From the NCBI GenBank assembly GCA_031290935.1, contig JAISLK010000071.1, positions 1 through 40,600 on the forward strand: a DNA stretch of 40,600 bases. Direction: 5' to 3'. This DNA is from Prevotellaceae bacterium. GTDB lineage: Bacteria > Bacteroidota > Bacteroidia > Bacteroidales > UBA932. The notes beneath the pieces are model-generated. The model was not told the DNA's origin. It saw only the letters and a program-made list of their open reading frames with translations, and ran no database searches. Below, one piece after another: positions 24,896-32,700 of the stretch. Position 1 is the stretch's first letter; each line of letters begins with the position of its first letter. The position numbers and the translations under genes are program-made.

Positions 24896-25806
24896 CCATC
24901 ATCACACCAAAATTAATAGTTGTCACAGGTCCGACGGGCGTTGGAAAAACGGATTTCAGTTTGTCGTTGGCGCGTCGTTTGCCCACCGTTATTGTATCGG
25001 CGGATGCACGGCAGCTGTACCGCGAAATGAAGGTCGGCACGGCGCCGCCGGACGAACGGCAGCTGGCAGCCGTGCCGCATTATTTTATCGGCAGCCATTC
25101 CATTCATACGCATTATACGGCCGGGCAGTACGAGCTGGATGCGCTGGCGGTGCTGGAGAAACTCTTTGCCGTGCATCCGGCGGTTTTATTGGTGGGCGGC
25201 TCCGGGTTGTACATTGATGCGGTGTGCTCCGGTATGGATTATTTCCCCGAGACAGGCCGGGCGTTGCGGGCGGCGCTCACGGAACGTCTGCAAACGGAGG
25301 GTATCGAGCGTTTGCGTTTACAGTTGAAGCAGCTTGACGAGCCCTCTTATTATGCCATTGATTTGAAGAATCCGCAACGGATTATGCGGGCGCTGGAAGT
25401 ATGCCTCTCCACCGGGAAGCCTTATTCCAAATGGAAAACCGGCGTTACGAAGCAACGCCCTTTCGATACGGTGAAAATCGGCTTGCAGCGGCCGCGCGGG
25501 GAGTTGTATGCACGCATCAATGCCCGCACGCGGCAGATGATGGACGGCGGGCTGCTGGAAGAAGCAAAGGCGCTCTATCCGTACAGGGGGTTGACGGCGC
25601 TTAAAACCGTTGGCTATACGGAGCTGTTCGATTATTTGGACGGTAAAACGACATTGGAAGAGGCGGTGCAGCTCATCTGCCAGCATACGCGCAATTATGC
25701 CAAAAAGCAACTGACCTACTGGTCGCGCTACAGCGACATCCGCTGGCTGGACGCGGCCGCGCCGGATTTGCTGGAGAGGGCTGCCCGGTTCATCGCAGGT
25801 CAATGA
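24895..25806 (+). CDS. miaA: MiaA, tRNA dimethylallyltransferase; no canonical start codon
   Basis: The open frame begins right after a TAA at 24892-24894 and encodes about 303 residues. It includes the P-loop GPTGVGKTD (24928-24954), SADARQLYREM, LVGGSGLYIDAV and the late TVGYTELFDYLDG and QHTRNYAKKQLTYW motifs. MiaA adds a dimethylallyl group to A37 of tRNAs reading U-starting codons. No ATG, GTG or TTG occurs between the stop and the P-loop; the first TTG is at 24955-24963, past the P-loop, which would destroy the enzyme. Relatives start a few residues before KLIVVTG, where this sequence reads ATC-ATC-ACA, apparently microsatellite. Either initiation uses ATC/ATA or expression is lost. The end overlaps lolA by 17 nt. 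Confidence 0.8.
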   Translation, partial: PIITPKLIVVTGPTGVGKTDFSLSLARRLPTVIVSADARQLYREMKVGTAPPDERQLAAVPHYFIGSHSIHTHYTAGQYELDALAVLEKLFAVHPAVLLVGGSGLYIDAVCSGMDYFPETGRALRAALTERLQTEGIERLRLQLKQLDEPSYYAIDLKNPQRIMRALEVCLSTGKPYSKWKTGVTKQRPFDTVKIGLQRPRGELYARINARTRQMMDGGLLEEAKALYPYRGLTALKTVGYTELFDYLDGKTTLEEAVQLICQHTRNYAKKQLTYWSRYSDIRWLDAAAPDLLERAARFIAGQ

Positions 25807-26431
25807 TTTCAATACCCGGATAACGGTGTTTCGGGAAAGCGAAATACCCGTCGAGTGCTTCCACGCCCGGCGTGATGCGCGTGATGCGCAGGGTACAGTT
25901 GCCGCTTTTGGAAAGGTATTTTATGGCATACGGATTGGCGGTGGCTTCTTCCAGGGTCAATACAACAGAGGTGTAGGCGGCGTTTTTATCTTTGGGCAGG
26001 AATACGATATCGGCAAGCGTTTTTCCCGCTTCTGTCCGGGTTGTTTTCTGTTTGTACGTAAAATCTTTCCGGTACAGGGTAAGGAATTTTAGCGGGTGGT
26101 CTGTAATGTCCGCCGTGGCGCCGTCTTCCGGGATGTACTGGATGACGGCCTCGTTGGTTTCTTTATTGCACAGCCACTTGTTCCGCCCGTCGCTGTACAC
26201 GTCCAGCTCACCGGTAAGCAGGCGGTATTTGTTGCCGCTGCACAGGAACGTCCCCTCATAGTTACGCACTGTCCCTTTCCCCGGGTTATCCACCTGCAGG
26301 GTAAACGCCATTTCGACGGTCTCGTAGCCGTTGATTTTGTCGGTGAAAGCAGCAAGCAGCTGTTTGGCGCTTTGCGCAGCAACGCCTGTCGCGTAAAAGA
26401 AAATCAAGAGTACTGTGAGGATGTTTTTCAT
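25790..26431 (-). CDS. LolA-like periplasmic lipoprotein carrier
   Basis: Protein of 213 residues from ATG 26431. The signal peptide is residues 1-19 (cleavage after VAA before Q). The mature region is a LolA/LolB-type half barrel: VEMAFTLQVDNPG, YEGTFLCSGNKYRLL, DVYSDGRNKWLCNKETNE and a Pro-rich end. Such proteins carry lipoproteins from the inner to the outer membrane. In Bacteroidales it is often next to ftsK; here a DUF4469-like gene lies between them. The start codon directly abuts a catcac microsatellite arm, leaving no space for a promoter or ribosome-binding site. The 3' end overlaps convergent miaA. Confidence 0.85.
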   Translation of the reverse strand: MKNILTVLLIFFYATGVAAQSAKQLLAAFTDKINGYETVEMAFTLQVDNPGKGTVRNYEGTFLCSGNKYRLLTGELDVYSDGRNKWLCNKETNEAVIQYIPEDGATADITDHPLKFLTLYRKDFTYKQKTTRTEAGKTLADIVFLPKDKNAAYTSVVLTLEEATANPYAIKYLSKSGNCTLRITRITPGVEALDGYFAFPKHRYPGIEIIDLR

Positions 26432-26552
26432 GATGTGGTGATGTGGGGATGTGATGATGTGGTGATGTGATGATGTGGTGATGTGGTAAAGATGGATGAA
26501 GGGCTGGCACCGACAGCTCATAACTCATAATTCATAATTCATAATTCATAAC
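26432..26552. repeat. Degenerate composite element upstream of lolA
   Basis: gatgtgg/gtgatgat words (26432-26487), a decayed core GGCTGGCACCGACAGC (26502-26517), then CATAACT/CATAATT words (26518-26552). The two arms do not match each other, as if two elements were joined. Confidence 0.7.
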
Positions 26553-26554
26553 TC

Positions 26555-26650
26555 CTTTAGAAGTATCTCTTATGCCTCCATAAGAAGTACCTCTTATGCT
26601 TTCATAAGAAGTACCTCTTATGCCTCCATAAGAAGCACCTCTATAAGTGA
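26555..26650. repeat. Dyad array D: four 24-bp units
   Basis: AGAAG occurs at 26559, 26583, 26607 and 26631, a 24-bp period. Each unit junction holds CATAAGA-6nt-TCTTATG with GTAC in the centre. It lies between the DUF4469-like gene stop and the lolA element, on the leader side of lolA. Confidence 0.9.
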
Positions 26651-26686
26651 TATTATTTGCTGCTGCTTTAGTCATGTGTTTATCCG

Positions 26687-27424
26687 TCAGGGTTCCGGTA
26701 CGGTTAACAGGGCGTCGAACCGGCCGGTTTTTATGGCTTTGAGCGGTTTGTTGGTAGTGGCGTAGTTGGTGCGCACTTCCATCCGGTAATCGCCGGAAGG
26801 CAGGTGGGCAGGCAGCATGGCAACCAGGTGTTTCGGCTTGTTGACCATCACCTGGGACAGCCGGCAGGCGTCGCCGCCGGCGGCAGGCAGGAGGAATATT
26901 CCGTTGGTTTCCCAGCCGGGCAGGAACCGGAGGTGATGTCCCCTGAGGTCAATGCTGTTGCCCGGGGTAAGCAGTTCGTTAGCGGTATCGCTGCCATAGT
27001 CGTACACGGTGCTGATGAAGGGCAGGGTATCCGCCACGCCGTTGACCGCGACTTCTACCCGTTCGAGCTCGTCGCGCAGCAGTTTGCCTTGCCGGAGTTC
27101 AAACAGCAGCTTGTGCCGCGCGGGGTCGAACGTATCGGCAGGCGATGTGAAAATCCCCTGTACGCACAGTCTGGAGTGGAAATAGCCGAGGTTAATGGCG
27201 TTGTCATCGCACAGTTGGTAGGCCATTTCCTTAAGGAAGGCTTTTACGGCGCGCGCCATGTCTTCCGGCCTCATGCCCGACCCCCCGCGCTCAAAGGCCA
27301 ATTGGGATACGTCGTCGATGTTATAGACATGTTCGACCTTTGTCCGGCCGCTGTAGTCATCAGCGGCGGACGTCAACGGGTTTTTGTACAGGTTCACATG
27401 TACTTTATGCAGGTATTTACTCAT
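26687..27424 (-). CDS. DUF4469-like protein with N-terminal HU-like DNA-binding region
   Basis: Protein of 245 residues. The first 130 residues resemble the HU/IHF-like module in Bacteroidota nucleoid-type proteins (VNLYKNPLTSAADDYSGR, IDDVSQLAFERG, NLGYFHSRL); residues about 145-245 form an all-beta region of the DUF4469 type (NSIDLRGHHLRFLP, LVAMLPAHLPSGDYRMEVRT). Function unknown; DNA binding is inferred from the N-terminus. Its leader on the coding strand is an almost pure purine tract of about 100 nt (27425-27530). It sits between ftsK and lolA on the same strand, interrupting a usual neighbour pair. Confidence 0.75.
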   Translation of the reverse strand: MSKYLHKVHVNLYKNPLTSAADDYSGRTKVEHVYNIDDVSQLAFERGGSGMRPEDMARAVKAFLKEMAYQLCDDNAINLGYFHSRLCVQGIFTSPADTFDPARHKLLFELRQGKLLRDELERVEVAVNGVADTLPFISTVYDYGSDTANELLTPGNSIDLRGHHLRFLPGWETNGIFLLPAAGGDACRLSQVMVNKPKHLVAMLPAHLPSGDYRMEVRTNYATTNKPLKAIKTGRFDALLTVPEP

Positions 27425-27530
27425 CGCTCCTCCTGTTTTACTTTCTCCTTTTTCACCTTTTCCTCCCTTTCATCCATCTTCCTCCTTTCAACAATCTTCC
27501 ACAATCTTCCACAATCTTCCTCCCTTTTCA
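27425..27530 (-). repeat. Polypurine tract between ftsK and the DUF4469-like gene
   Basis: On the minus strand the spacer is nearly all A and G with three GGAAGATTGT-like repeats, overlapping the ftsK stop. It offers many Shine-Dalgarno-like GGAGG words and could form triplex structures; no promoter box is visible. Confidence 0.6.
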
Positions 27531-29864
27531 CCCCTCCATTGCCGCCAGTTTGGCGTCCAGCGTTACAAAGTCGGAGATAAGCACCTGCCGCGGTTTGCTG
27601 CCTTCCGGCGGGCCTACGATGCCGGCGGCTTCGAGCTGGTCCATTAAGCGTCCGGCGCGGTTGTAGCCCAGTTCCAGCTTGCGCTGGATAAGCGACGTCG
27701 AGCCTTGCTGGCTTTGTACGATAATGCGCGCCGCTTCTGCGAACAGTGCGTCGCGCTTGCTCAAATCTATTTTTTCGGCATTGCCGCTTTCTTCGCCTTT
27801 GTATTCGGGCAGGCGGAAGGCTTCGCCGAAGCCCTGCTGCTGCCCGATGAAGTCGCAGATACGTTCGACTTCGGGCGTGTCAACGAATGCGCACTGTACG
27901 CGTATCATTTCATTACCGGTGGACACCAGCATGTCGCCGCGCCCAATCAGCTGGTTCGCGCCGGTGGTGTCAAGGATGGTGCGCGAATCGATGCCGGAGA
28001 TAACGCGGAAGGCGATACGCGCCGGGAAGTTGGCTTTTATCAATCCGGTAATAATATTCGTCGTCGGGCGCTGCGTCGCGATGACTAAGTGAATGCCGAC
28101 AGCCCTTGCCAGTTGCGCCAGCCGCGCAATCGGTTCTTCCACTTCCCTGCCGGCGGTCATAATCAGGTCGGCAAATTCGTCAATCACTATCACGATGAAC
28201 GGCATGTACCGGTGGCCTTGCAGCGGGTTTAACCGGCGGTTGACGAACCGCTCGTTGTATTCTCTGACGTTGCGGACTTTTGCCGACTGCAGCAGCTGGT
28301 ACCGTTCGTCCATCTCCATGCACAGTGATTTCAGCGTATAGACCACCTTTTGCGTGTCGGTGATAATCGCGTCGTCGCTGTCGGGCAGTTTGGCGAGGAA
28401 ATGCCGTTCCAGTTTTGCATACAGCGACAGTTCTACCCGCTTGGGATCTACCAGCACCAGCTTCAATTCCGACGGGTGCTTGCGGTAGAGCAGCGAAGTA
28501 AGGATAGCGTTCAGCCCGACGGATTTCCCCTGCCCCGTAGCGCCGGCCACCAGGAGGTGCGGCATTTTTGCCAAATCGAACGTATAAATCTCATTGTCGA
28601 TTTTCCTCCCGAGCACCACCGGCAAGTCGTACTGCGCTTCCTGGAACTTCTGGGATTTTACGGCCGAGAGCATGGATACGATGTTCGGGTGCTCGTTCGG
28701 CACTTCGATGCCCACCGTGCCTTTTCCCGGAATGGGCGCAATAATGCGGATGCCCAGCGCCGAGAGGTTCAGCGCGATGTCGTCTTCCAGCCGTTTGATG
28801 GCGGCGATGCGGATGCCGGCTTTCGGCACAATTTCGTATAACGTAACCGTAGGGCCGATAGTCGCAATGATTTTGTCAATCCCGATATTGAAATTCTGCA
28901 GTACGGTAACAATCCTGTCTTTGTTGCGTTCCAGTTCCTCGTCGGTAGGCATGGCGCCTTTTCCCTTGTGGTCTTCGAGCAAATCCAGCGGCGGCCTTTT
29001 ATAATGCGACAACTCCTTAGTCGGGTCATACAGTTCGCTGCCTTCCACGAAACCTTCGCCGCCGTCTTCGCTATCCTCCTCCGGGGAAGGCGGGGGGGTG
29101 CCGCCGTCCGGCGTTTCACCGCCGTCCGGTTCGGGGCTTTCCTCCGTACCGCCGTCCGGGCGATGGATGATAAAACCTTTGTCGCCGTTATCCCCTTTAT
29201 CGCCGTTATCCGGCAACTCAAATTCTTTATCCAGCGGCGGCGGAGCAGGAGCAGGAGCGTCCGCTTCCACCGCGCCGCTTTTCTTTTTCCCCTGGAACAG
29301 GCTTTGCAGCCGGGCGATAAACTTCGGGCTGACGAATATTCCCCAGCTTACCGTCAGTAATAAAAGGAGCAGCGCCGTTCCGGCAATGCCGATGGCTTGT
29401 ATCAGCCATCCGCTTACCATATCGCCGGTGATGCCGCCAAGCCCTTTTCCTATCAAGCCTTTCAACGAAGGTATCAAATGCCCGAATATAAATCCCAGGA
29501 ACAGGGAGAATAAAATGCAGCCGGTAAGCGTGGCTAAAACTATTTTATAAAAATGCACGATGCGTACTTTCAATAAATGCAAACCCCATAAACCGAGCAG
29601 GAGGGGTATCCCGAGCGCCGCCAGCCCGAAATATTCACCCATCAGGAAATTCGCCCAGCGGTAGCCGAGCTTCCCGATAAGGGGGGACGCCTGTACGCCG
29701 CTTTGGTATGCGCCCCAGCGAAAGATATACAGGAGTAAAACAATAAGCGTGAAAAAGGCAAACAAAAGAACCAGCGCACCGCCGATAAAACGGAGGCTGT
29801 CATTGCGCCGCTGCCCTTCGCCTGCAGGCGGAACCTGCTTCCCGGTATTTTTGTTCTTGGCCAT
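27528..29864 (-). CDS. ftsK: FtsK/SpoIIIE DNA translocase
   Basis: Protein of 778 residues. The N-terminus has four to five membrane segments (about 25-205), followed by an acidic Pro/Gly-rich linker (about 215-285). The motor domain has Walker A GATGQGKS near 437-444, DPKRVELSLY, Walker B VIVIDEFADLI and RPTTNIITGLIKANFP. The C-terminal winged-helix gamma domain (about 715-778: GSTSLIQRKLELGYNRAGRL) reads orienting sequences on DNA. FtsK pumps chromosome termini through the closing septum and activates dimer resolution. It is preceded by a composite repeat element and murA on the same strand. It has no promoter of its own that I can see. Confidence 0.96.
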   Translation of the reverse strand: MAKNKNTGKQVPPAGEGQRRNDSLRFIGGALVLLFAFFTLIVLLLYIFRWGAYQSGVQASPLIGKLGYRWANFLMGEYFGLAALGIPLLLGLWGLHLLKVRIVHFYKIVLATLTGCILFSLFLGFIFGHLIPSLKGLIGKGLGGITGDMVSGWLIQAIGIAGTALLLLLLTVSWGIFVSPKFIARLQSLFQGKKKSGAVEADAPAPAPPPLDKEFELPDNGDKGDNGDKGFIIHRPDGGTEESPEPDGGETPDGGTPPPSPEEDSEDGGEGFVEGSELYDPTKELSHYKRPPLDLLEDHKGKGAMPTDEELERNKDRIVTVLQNFNIGIDKIIATIGPTVTLYEIVPKAGIRIAAIKRLEDDIALNLSALGIRIIAPIPGKGTVGIEVPNEHPNIVSMLSAVKSQKFQEAQYDLPVVLGRKIDNEIYTFDLAKMPHLLVAGATGQGKSVGLNAILTSLLYRKHPSELKLVLVDPKRVELSLYAKLERHFLAKLPDSDDAIITDTQKVVYTLKSLCMEMDERYQLLQSAKVRNVREYNERFVNRRLNPLQGHRYMPFIVIVIDEFADLIMTAGREVEEPIARLAQLARAVGIHLVIATQRPTTNIITGLIKANFPARIAFRVISGIDSRTILDTTGANQLIGRGDMLVSTGNEMIRVQCAFVDTPEVERICDFIGQQQGFGEAFRLPEYKGEESGNAEKIDLSKRDALFAEAARIIVQSQQGSTSLIQRKLELGYNRAGRLMDQLEAAGIVGPPEGSKPRQVLISDFVTLDAKLAAMEG

Positions 29865-29870
29865 CTTAGT

Positions 29871-30027
29871 TGATGTGGTGATGTGATGATGTGGTGATGT
29901 GATGATGTGGTGATGTGATGATGTGGCTATCGCCAGTTTATTATTCGTTATTTATATTCGTTGTTTATATTCGTTGTTTTCCGGCGCCAGCCTTCATCAT
30001 CACATCACCACATCATCACATCACATC
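29871..30027. repeat. Composite element with 13-bp-repeat cargo between murA and ftsK
   Basis: Left arm of GATGTGGT/GATGTGAT words (29871-29926), decayed core CTATCGCCAG (29927-29936), cargo with TTTATATTCGTTG repeated (29937-29980), core CCGGCGCCAGCC (29981-29992), right arm of CATCAC words (29995-30027) complementary to the left arm and ending at the murA stop. Confidence 0.88.
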
Positions 30028-31338
30028 TTAATTCTGCATTCTCTCTATATGTGCGCCCAGTGCATTCAGCCGTTTGTCGATATATTGGTAGCCGCGGTCA
30101 ATTTGGTCGATGCGCTGGATGAGGCTCACGCCTTCGGCGCTCATAGCGGCAATGAGCAACGCAATGCCGGCGCGGATGTCCGGCGAACTCATCCGGGCGG
30201 CGCGTAGCGTAAAAGCATGGTCATGCCCGATAACCGTAGCGCGGTGCGGGTCGCAGAGAATAATTTGCGCCCCCATGTCGATGAGGTTGTCCACAAAAAA
30301 GAGGCGGCTTTCAAACATTTTTTGATGGATAAGCACGGTGCCTTTGGCTTGCGTGGCTACTACGAGGAATACGCTGAGCAGGTCGGGCGTAAGCCCCGGC
30401 CACGGCGCATCGGCGATAGTCATAATCGAACCGTCGATGAATGTCTCGATTTCGTAATGTTCCTGCGCGGGAATGTAAATATCGTCGCCGCGCTGCTGCA
30501 GCGCAATGCCTAAGCGGGCAAACTGTGCAGGGATAATCCCAAGGTTGTCGTACGACACGTTTTTAATGGTCAGTTCGCTCCGCGTCATCGCCGCCATGCC
30601 GATAAAACTGCCGACTTCAATCATGTCGGGCAATATCGTATGTTCGGCGCCGGCAAGGCTGCCGACGCCTTCAATCGTAAGCAGGTTGGAGCCGACGCCG
30701 GATATTTTCGCGCCCATGCGGTTCAGCAGGCGGCACAGTTGCTGCACATACGGCTCGCAGGCGGCGTTATAAACAGTAGTAGTCCCGTGCGCCATCACCG
30801 CCGCCATCACAATATTGGCGGTGCCGGTAACCGACGCCTCGTCGAGCAGCATGTACGCCCCTTTGAGGTGCGAGGCTTCCACCGTATAAAAACTTTCGTT
30901 GGCGTTATACGAAAAGACAGCGCCTAACTTCTGGAACCCGATAAAGTGGGTATCCAGCCGGCGGCGGCCGATTCTGTCGCCGCCCGGGCGGGGCATGTAG
31001 CCATAGCCGAAACGCGCCAGCAGCGGCCCTACTATCATCACCGAGCCGCGCAACGCGGCAGCCCTGCCTTGAAATTCGGCGGTTTTTAAATAGTCCAGGT
31101 CAACATCGGCTGCTTGAAAAACATACGTGCCGGCAGAAAGCCGCTCTACGCTTACGCCCATGTTCTTCAATAATACTATCAGGTTGTTTACATCTAAAAT
31201 GTCGGGGATATTATGCACCGTAACCTTTTCGGGCGTAAGCAGCGTAGCGCACAATATTTGCAACGCTTCGTTCTTTGCGCCCTGCGGTACAATTTCACCT
31301 TTCAGCCGGCAACCGCCCTGTATTTTGAAAATAGACAT
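30028..31338 (-). CDS. murA: MurA, UDP-GlcNAc enolpyruvyl transferase with Asp at the fosfomycin site
   Basis: Protein of 436 residues, full length. MurA transfers enolpyruvate from PEP to UDP-GlcNAc, the first committed step of murein synthesis. Visible: GAKNEAL at 20-26, the flexible loop PRPGGDRIGRRRLD at 116-129, and LLRIP-type catalytic segments later. Asp121 takes the place of the Cys (Cys115 of E. coli) that fosfomycin alkylates; Asp variants are known to be active and fosfomycin-resistant, and this is usual in Bacteroidota. It lies 19 nt downstream of the DUF4290 gene, an established neighbour in this phylum. Confidence 0.96.
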   Translation of the reverse strand: MSIFKIQGGCRLKGEIVPQGAKNEALQILCATLLTPEKVTVHNIPDILDVNNLIVLLKNMGVSVERLSAGTYVFQAADVDLDYLKTAEFQGRAAALRGSVMIVGPLLARFGYGYMPRPGGDRIGRRRLDTHFIGFQKLGAVFSYNANESFYTVEASHLKGAYMLLDEASVTGTANIVMAAVMAHGTTTVYNAACEPYVQQLCRLLNRMGAKISGVGSNLLTIEGVGSLAGAEHTILPDMIEVGSFIGMAAMTRSELTIKNVSYDNLGIIPAQFARLGIALQQRGDDIYIPAQEHYEIETFIDGSIMTIADAPWPGLTPDLLSVFLVVATQAKGTVLIHQKMFESRLFFVDNLIDMGAQIILCDPHRATVIGHDHAFTLRAARMSSPDIRAGIALLIAAMSAEGVSLIQRIDQIDRGYQYIDKRLNALGAHIERMQN

Positions 31339-31357
31339 TACATTAATTTCTCTAAAC

Positions 31358-31978
31358 TTACTTCTTCTTCTTCTTAAACTTCTTTTTCCCGTTGTTATTC
31401 TGCTGATGGTAGAGATGCGGGGGATTGTTGTTTTGTATCTCCATCAGCTTGAGGGAGGGGTTCACGTGGATACGCCCTTTCGACAGGCTTTCCATATCTT
31501 TTAATATAATATCGTCGGTTACCGTGTCTTTGTTCCATGTCAGGTATTGCTTCTTCATGTAATTCGCCATGGCCGTAATCATAGTTTCCTTATTCGGGCA
31601 TTCAGGGATGTCGGCGAGGACTTTCAGCATATTTTCGATATTGCGCCCATAGTGCATAATGCTTACCGGGCTTTTCGGGTACGGAATCGTCGCCGGCTTT
31701 TCCTTGAAAGTCGCCGGAGTCGGCAAAGGATAAGGCGAGTCAATGTCTATTTCAAAATCGGCAATGAGGTACACATGATCCCACAGTTTGTGGCGGAAGT
31801 CCACAATATCGCGCAGGTGCGGGTTTAAATTACCCATCACCGCTACCACCGCCCGCACCTGTTCATTGCGTTTCTCGCGGTCTTTAATGGATTTTACATA
31901 CTGTATCATTTTTTGGATATGCCGCCCATATTCGGGGAGTACCAGGTTCCGGCGTTGTGAATTGTAATCGAAATTCAT
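31358..31978 (-). CDS. DUF4290 family protein
   Basis: Protein of 206 residues, a Bacteroidota-specific family of unknown role. The start MNFDYNSQRRNLVLPEYGR is well conserved; the middle has PYPLPTPATFKEKP and SIMHYGRNIENML. The C-terminus is low complexity, Asn/Lys-rich (GKKKFKKKKK), probably flexible and basic and able to bind nucleic acid. It is first in a leftward unit with murA, and its promoter box ends 19 nt before the ATG. Confidence 0.88.
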   Translation of the reverse strand: MNFDYNSQRRNLVLPEYGRHIQKMIQYVKSIKDREKRNEQVRAVVAVMGNLNPHLRDIVDFRHKLWDHVYLIADFEIDIDSPYPLPTPATFKEKPATIPYPKSPVSIMHYGRNIENMLKVLADIPECPNKETMITAMANYMKKQYLTWNKDTVTDDIILKDMESLSKGRIHVNPSLKLMEIQNNNPPHLYHQQNNNGKKKFKKKKK

Positions 31979-31997
31979 TTGATAATTTTTTTGCCGG

Positions 31998-32005
31998 CAA
32001 AGATA
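31998..32005 (-). promoter_or_regulatory. Promoter box of the DUF4290-murA unit
   Basis: Minus-strand TATCTTTG; its -33 region would lie inside or at the edge of the left arm (32017-32052) of the composite element. Confidence 0.55.
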
Positions 32006-32016
32006 CGAATTTTTTT

Positions 32017-32158
32017 GATGTGGCGAGGGGATGATGTGCGAATGTGATTAATGGGGCTGGCGCCGGTGCAAAACAAGTTAACAGTTGGCAGTAAGCAGCA
32101 GGCAGTGGCTGGCGCCAGCGTAATTAATCACATTCGCACATCATCCCCTCGCCACATC
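32017..32158. repeat. Composite element with perfect 36-bp inverted arms (DUF4290/folK)
   Basis: The arms at 32017-32052 and 32123-32158 are exact reverse complements over 36 bp (left arm starts GATGTGGCGAGGGGATGATG). Inside are cores GGCTGGCGCCGG (32055-32066) and GGCTGGCGCCAGC (32107-32119) around a 40-bp cargo with GTTAAC and CAGCAGGCAGTGG words. The right arm encodes the C-terminus of folK. Confidence 0.95.
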
Positions 32159-32631
32159 GCCACATCGCCGGCATCGCTACATTCCTGCAAGAGGGTACGG
32201 ATATTTTTTTTCAATACCGGATGTTCCCTGTCCGGCAGGATTTCGCAAAGCGGCAGGAGGGCGAAGCGGCGTTCGTGCAAGCGGGGATGCGGAATAACCA
32301 AGCGGGAGGTATGGATGATTTCCATACCGGCAAATAAAATATCAATATCCATCGTGCGCGAGGAATAGCCTGCGCCATGCGGCTTTTCACGCCCCAAGTT
32401 TTTTTCGATTTGTTGCGTAACGGACAGTAACGGCAGCGGCAACAGCGCCGTTTCTATTTCCACCGCCTGGTTTATAAACCGGCAGGGCGACGCAAAACCC
32501 CAAGGCTCGCTTTCGTACAAAGCCGACTGCCGCACTATTTTTCCGGCATATTGCGACAGTTGCGCACGCGCCTGCCGCAGCAAACCTGCCCGGTCGCCCA
32601 TATTACTGCCTAAAAGTAAGTCGTAAGTCAT
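32128..32631 (-). CDS. folK: FolK, HPPK of folate synthesis
   Basis: Protein of 167 residues. HPPK transfers pyrophosphate from ATP to 6-hydroxymethyl-dihydropterin. Motifs: LLLGSNMGDR at the start, SEPWGFASP and FINQAVEIET, and the metal/ATP site RTMDIDILF followed by IPHPRLHERRFALLPLCEI. The final residues (about GDVAMWRGDDVRM) and the stop codon are encoded by the composite element's right arm, so the native C-terminus was probably replaced; the catalytic core ends before that. It lies 69 nt downstream of the MIP18-like gene on the same strand. Confidence 0.9.
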   Translation of the reverse strand: MTYDLLLGSNMGDRAGLLRQARAQLSQYAGKIVRQSALYESEPWGFASPCRFINQAVEIETALLPLPLLSVTQQIEKNLGREKPHGAGYSSRTMDIDILFAGMEIIHTSRLVIPHPRLHERRFALLPLCEILPDREHPVLKKNIRTLLQECSDAGDVAMWRGDDVRM

Positions 32632-32642
32632 TTTAGTCGTAA

Positions 32643-32695
32643 GCCGGCTGGCGCCGGCATAAATCCGTAAATCCGCAAATCCGTAAATCTTTTCA
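32643..32695. repeat. GC-rich core with aaatccgt repeats between folK and the MIP18-like gene
   Basis: GCCGGCTGGCGCCGGC (32643-32658), then AAATCCGTAAATCCGCAAAT words up to about 32690. On the other side are AAGTCGTAAGTC words (32622-32642). The arms do not pair. Confidence 0.65.
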
Positions 32696-32700
32696 CCCTT

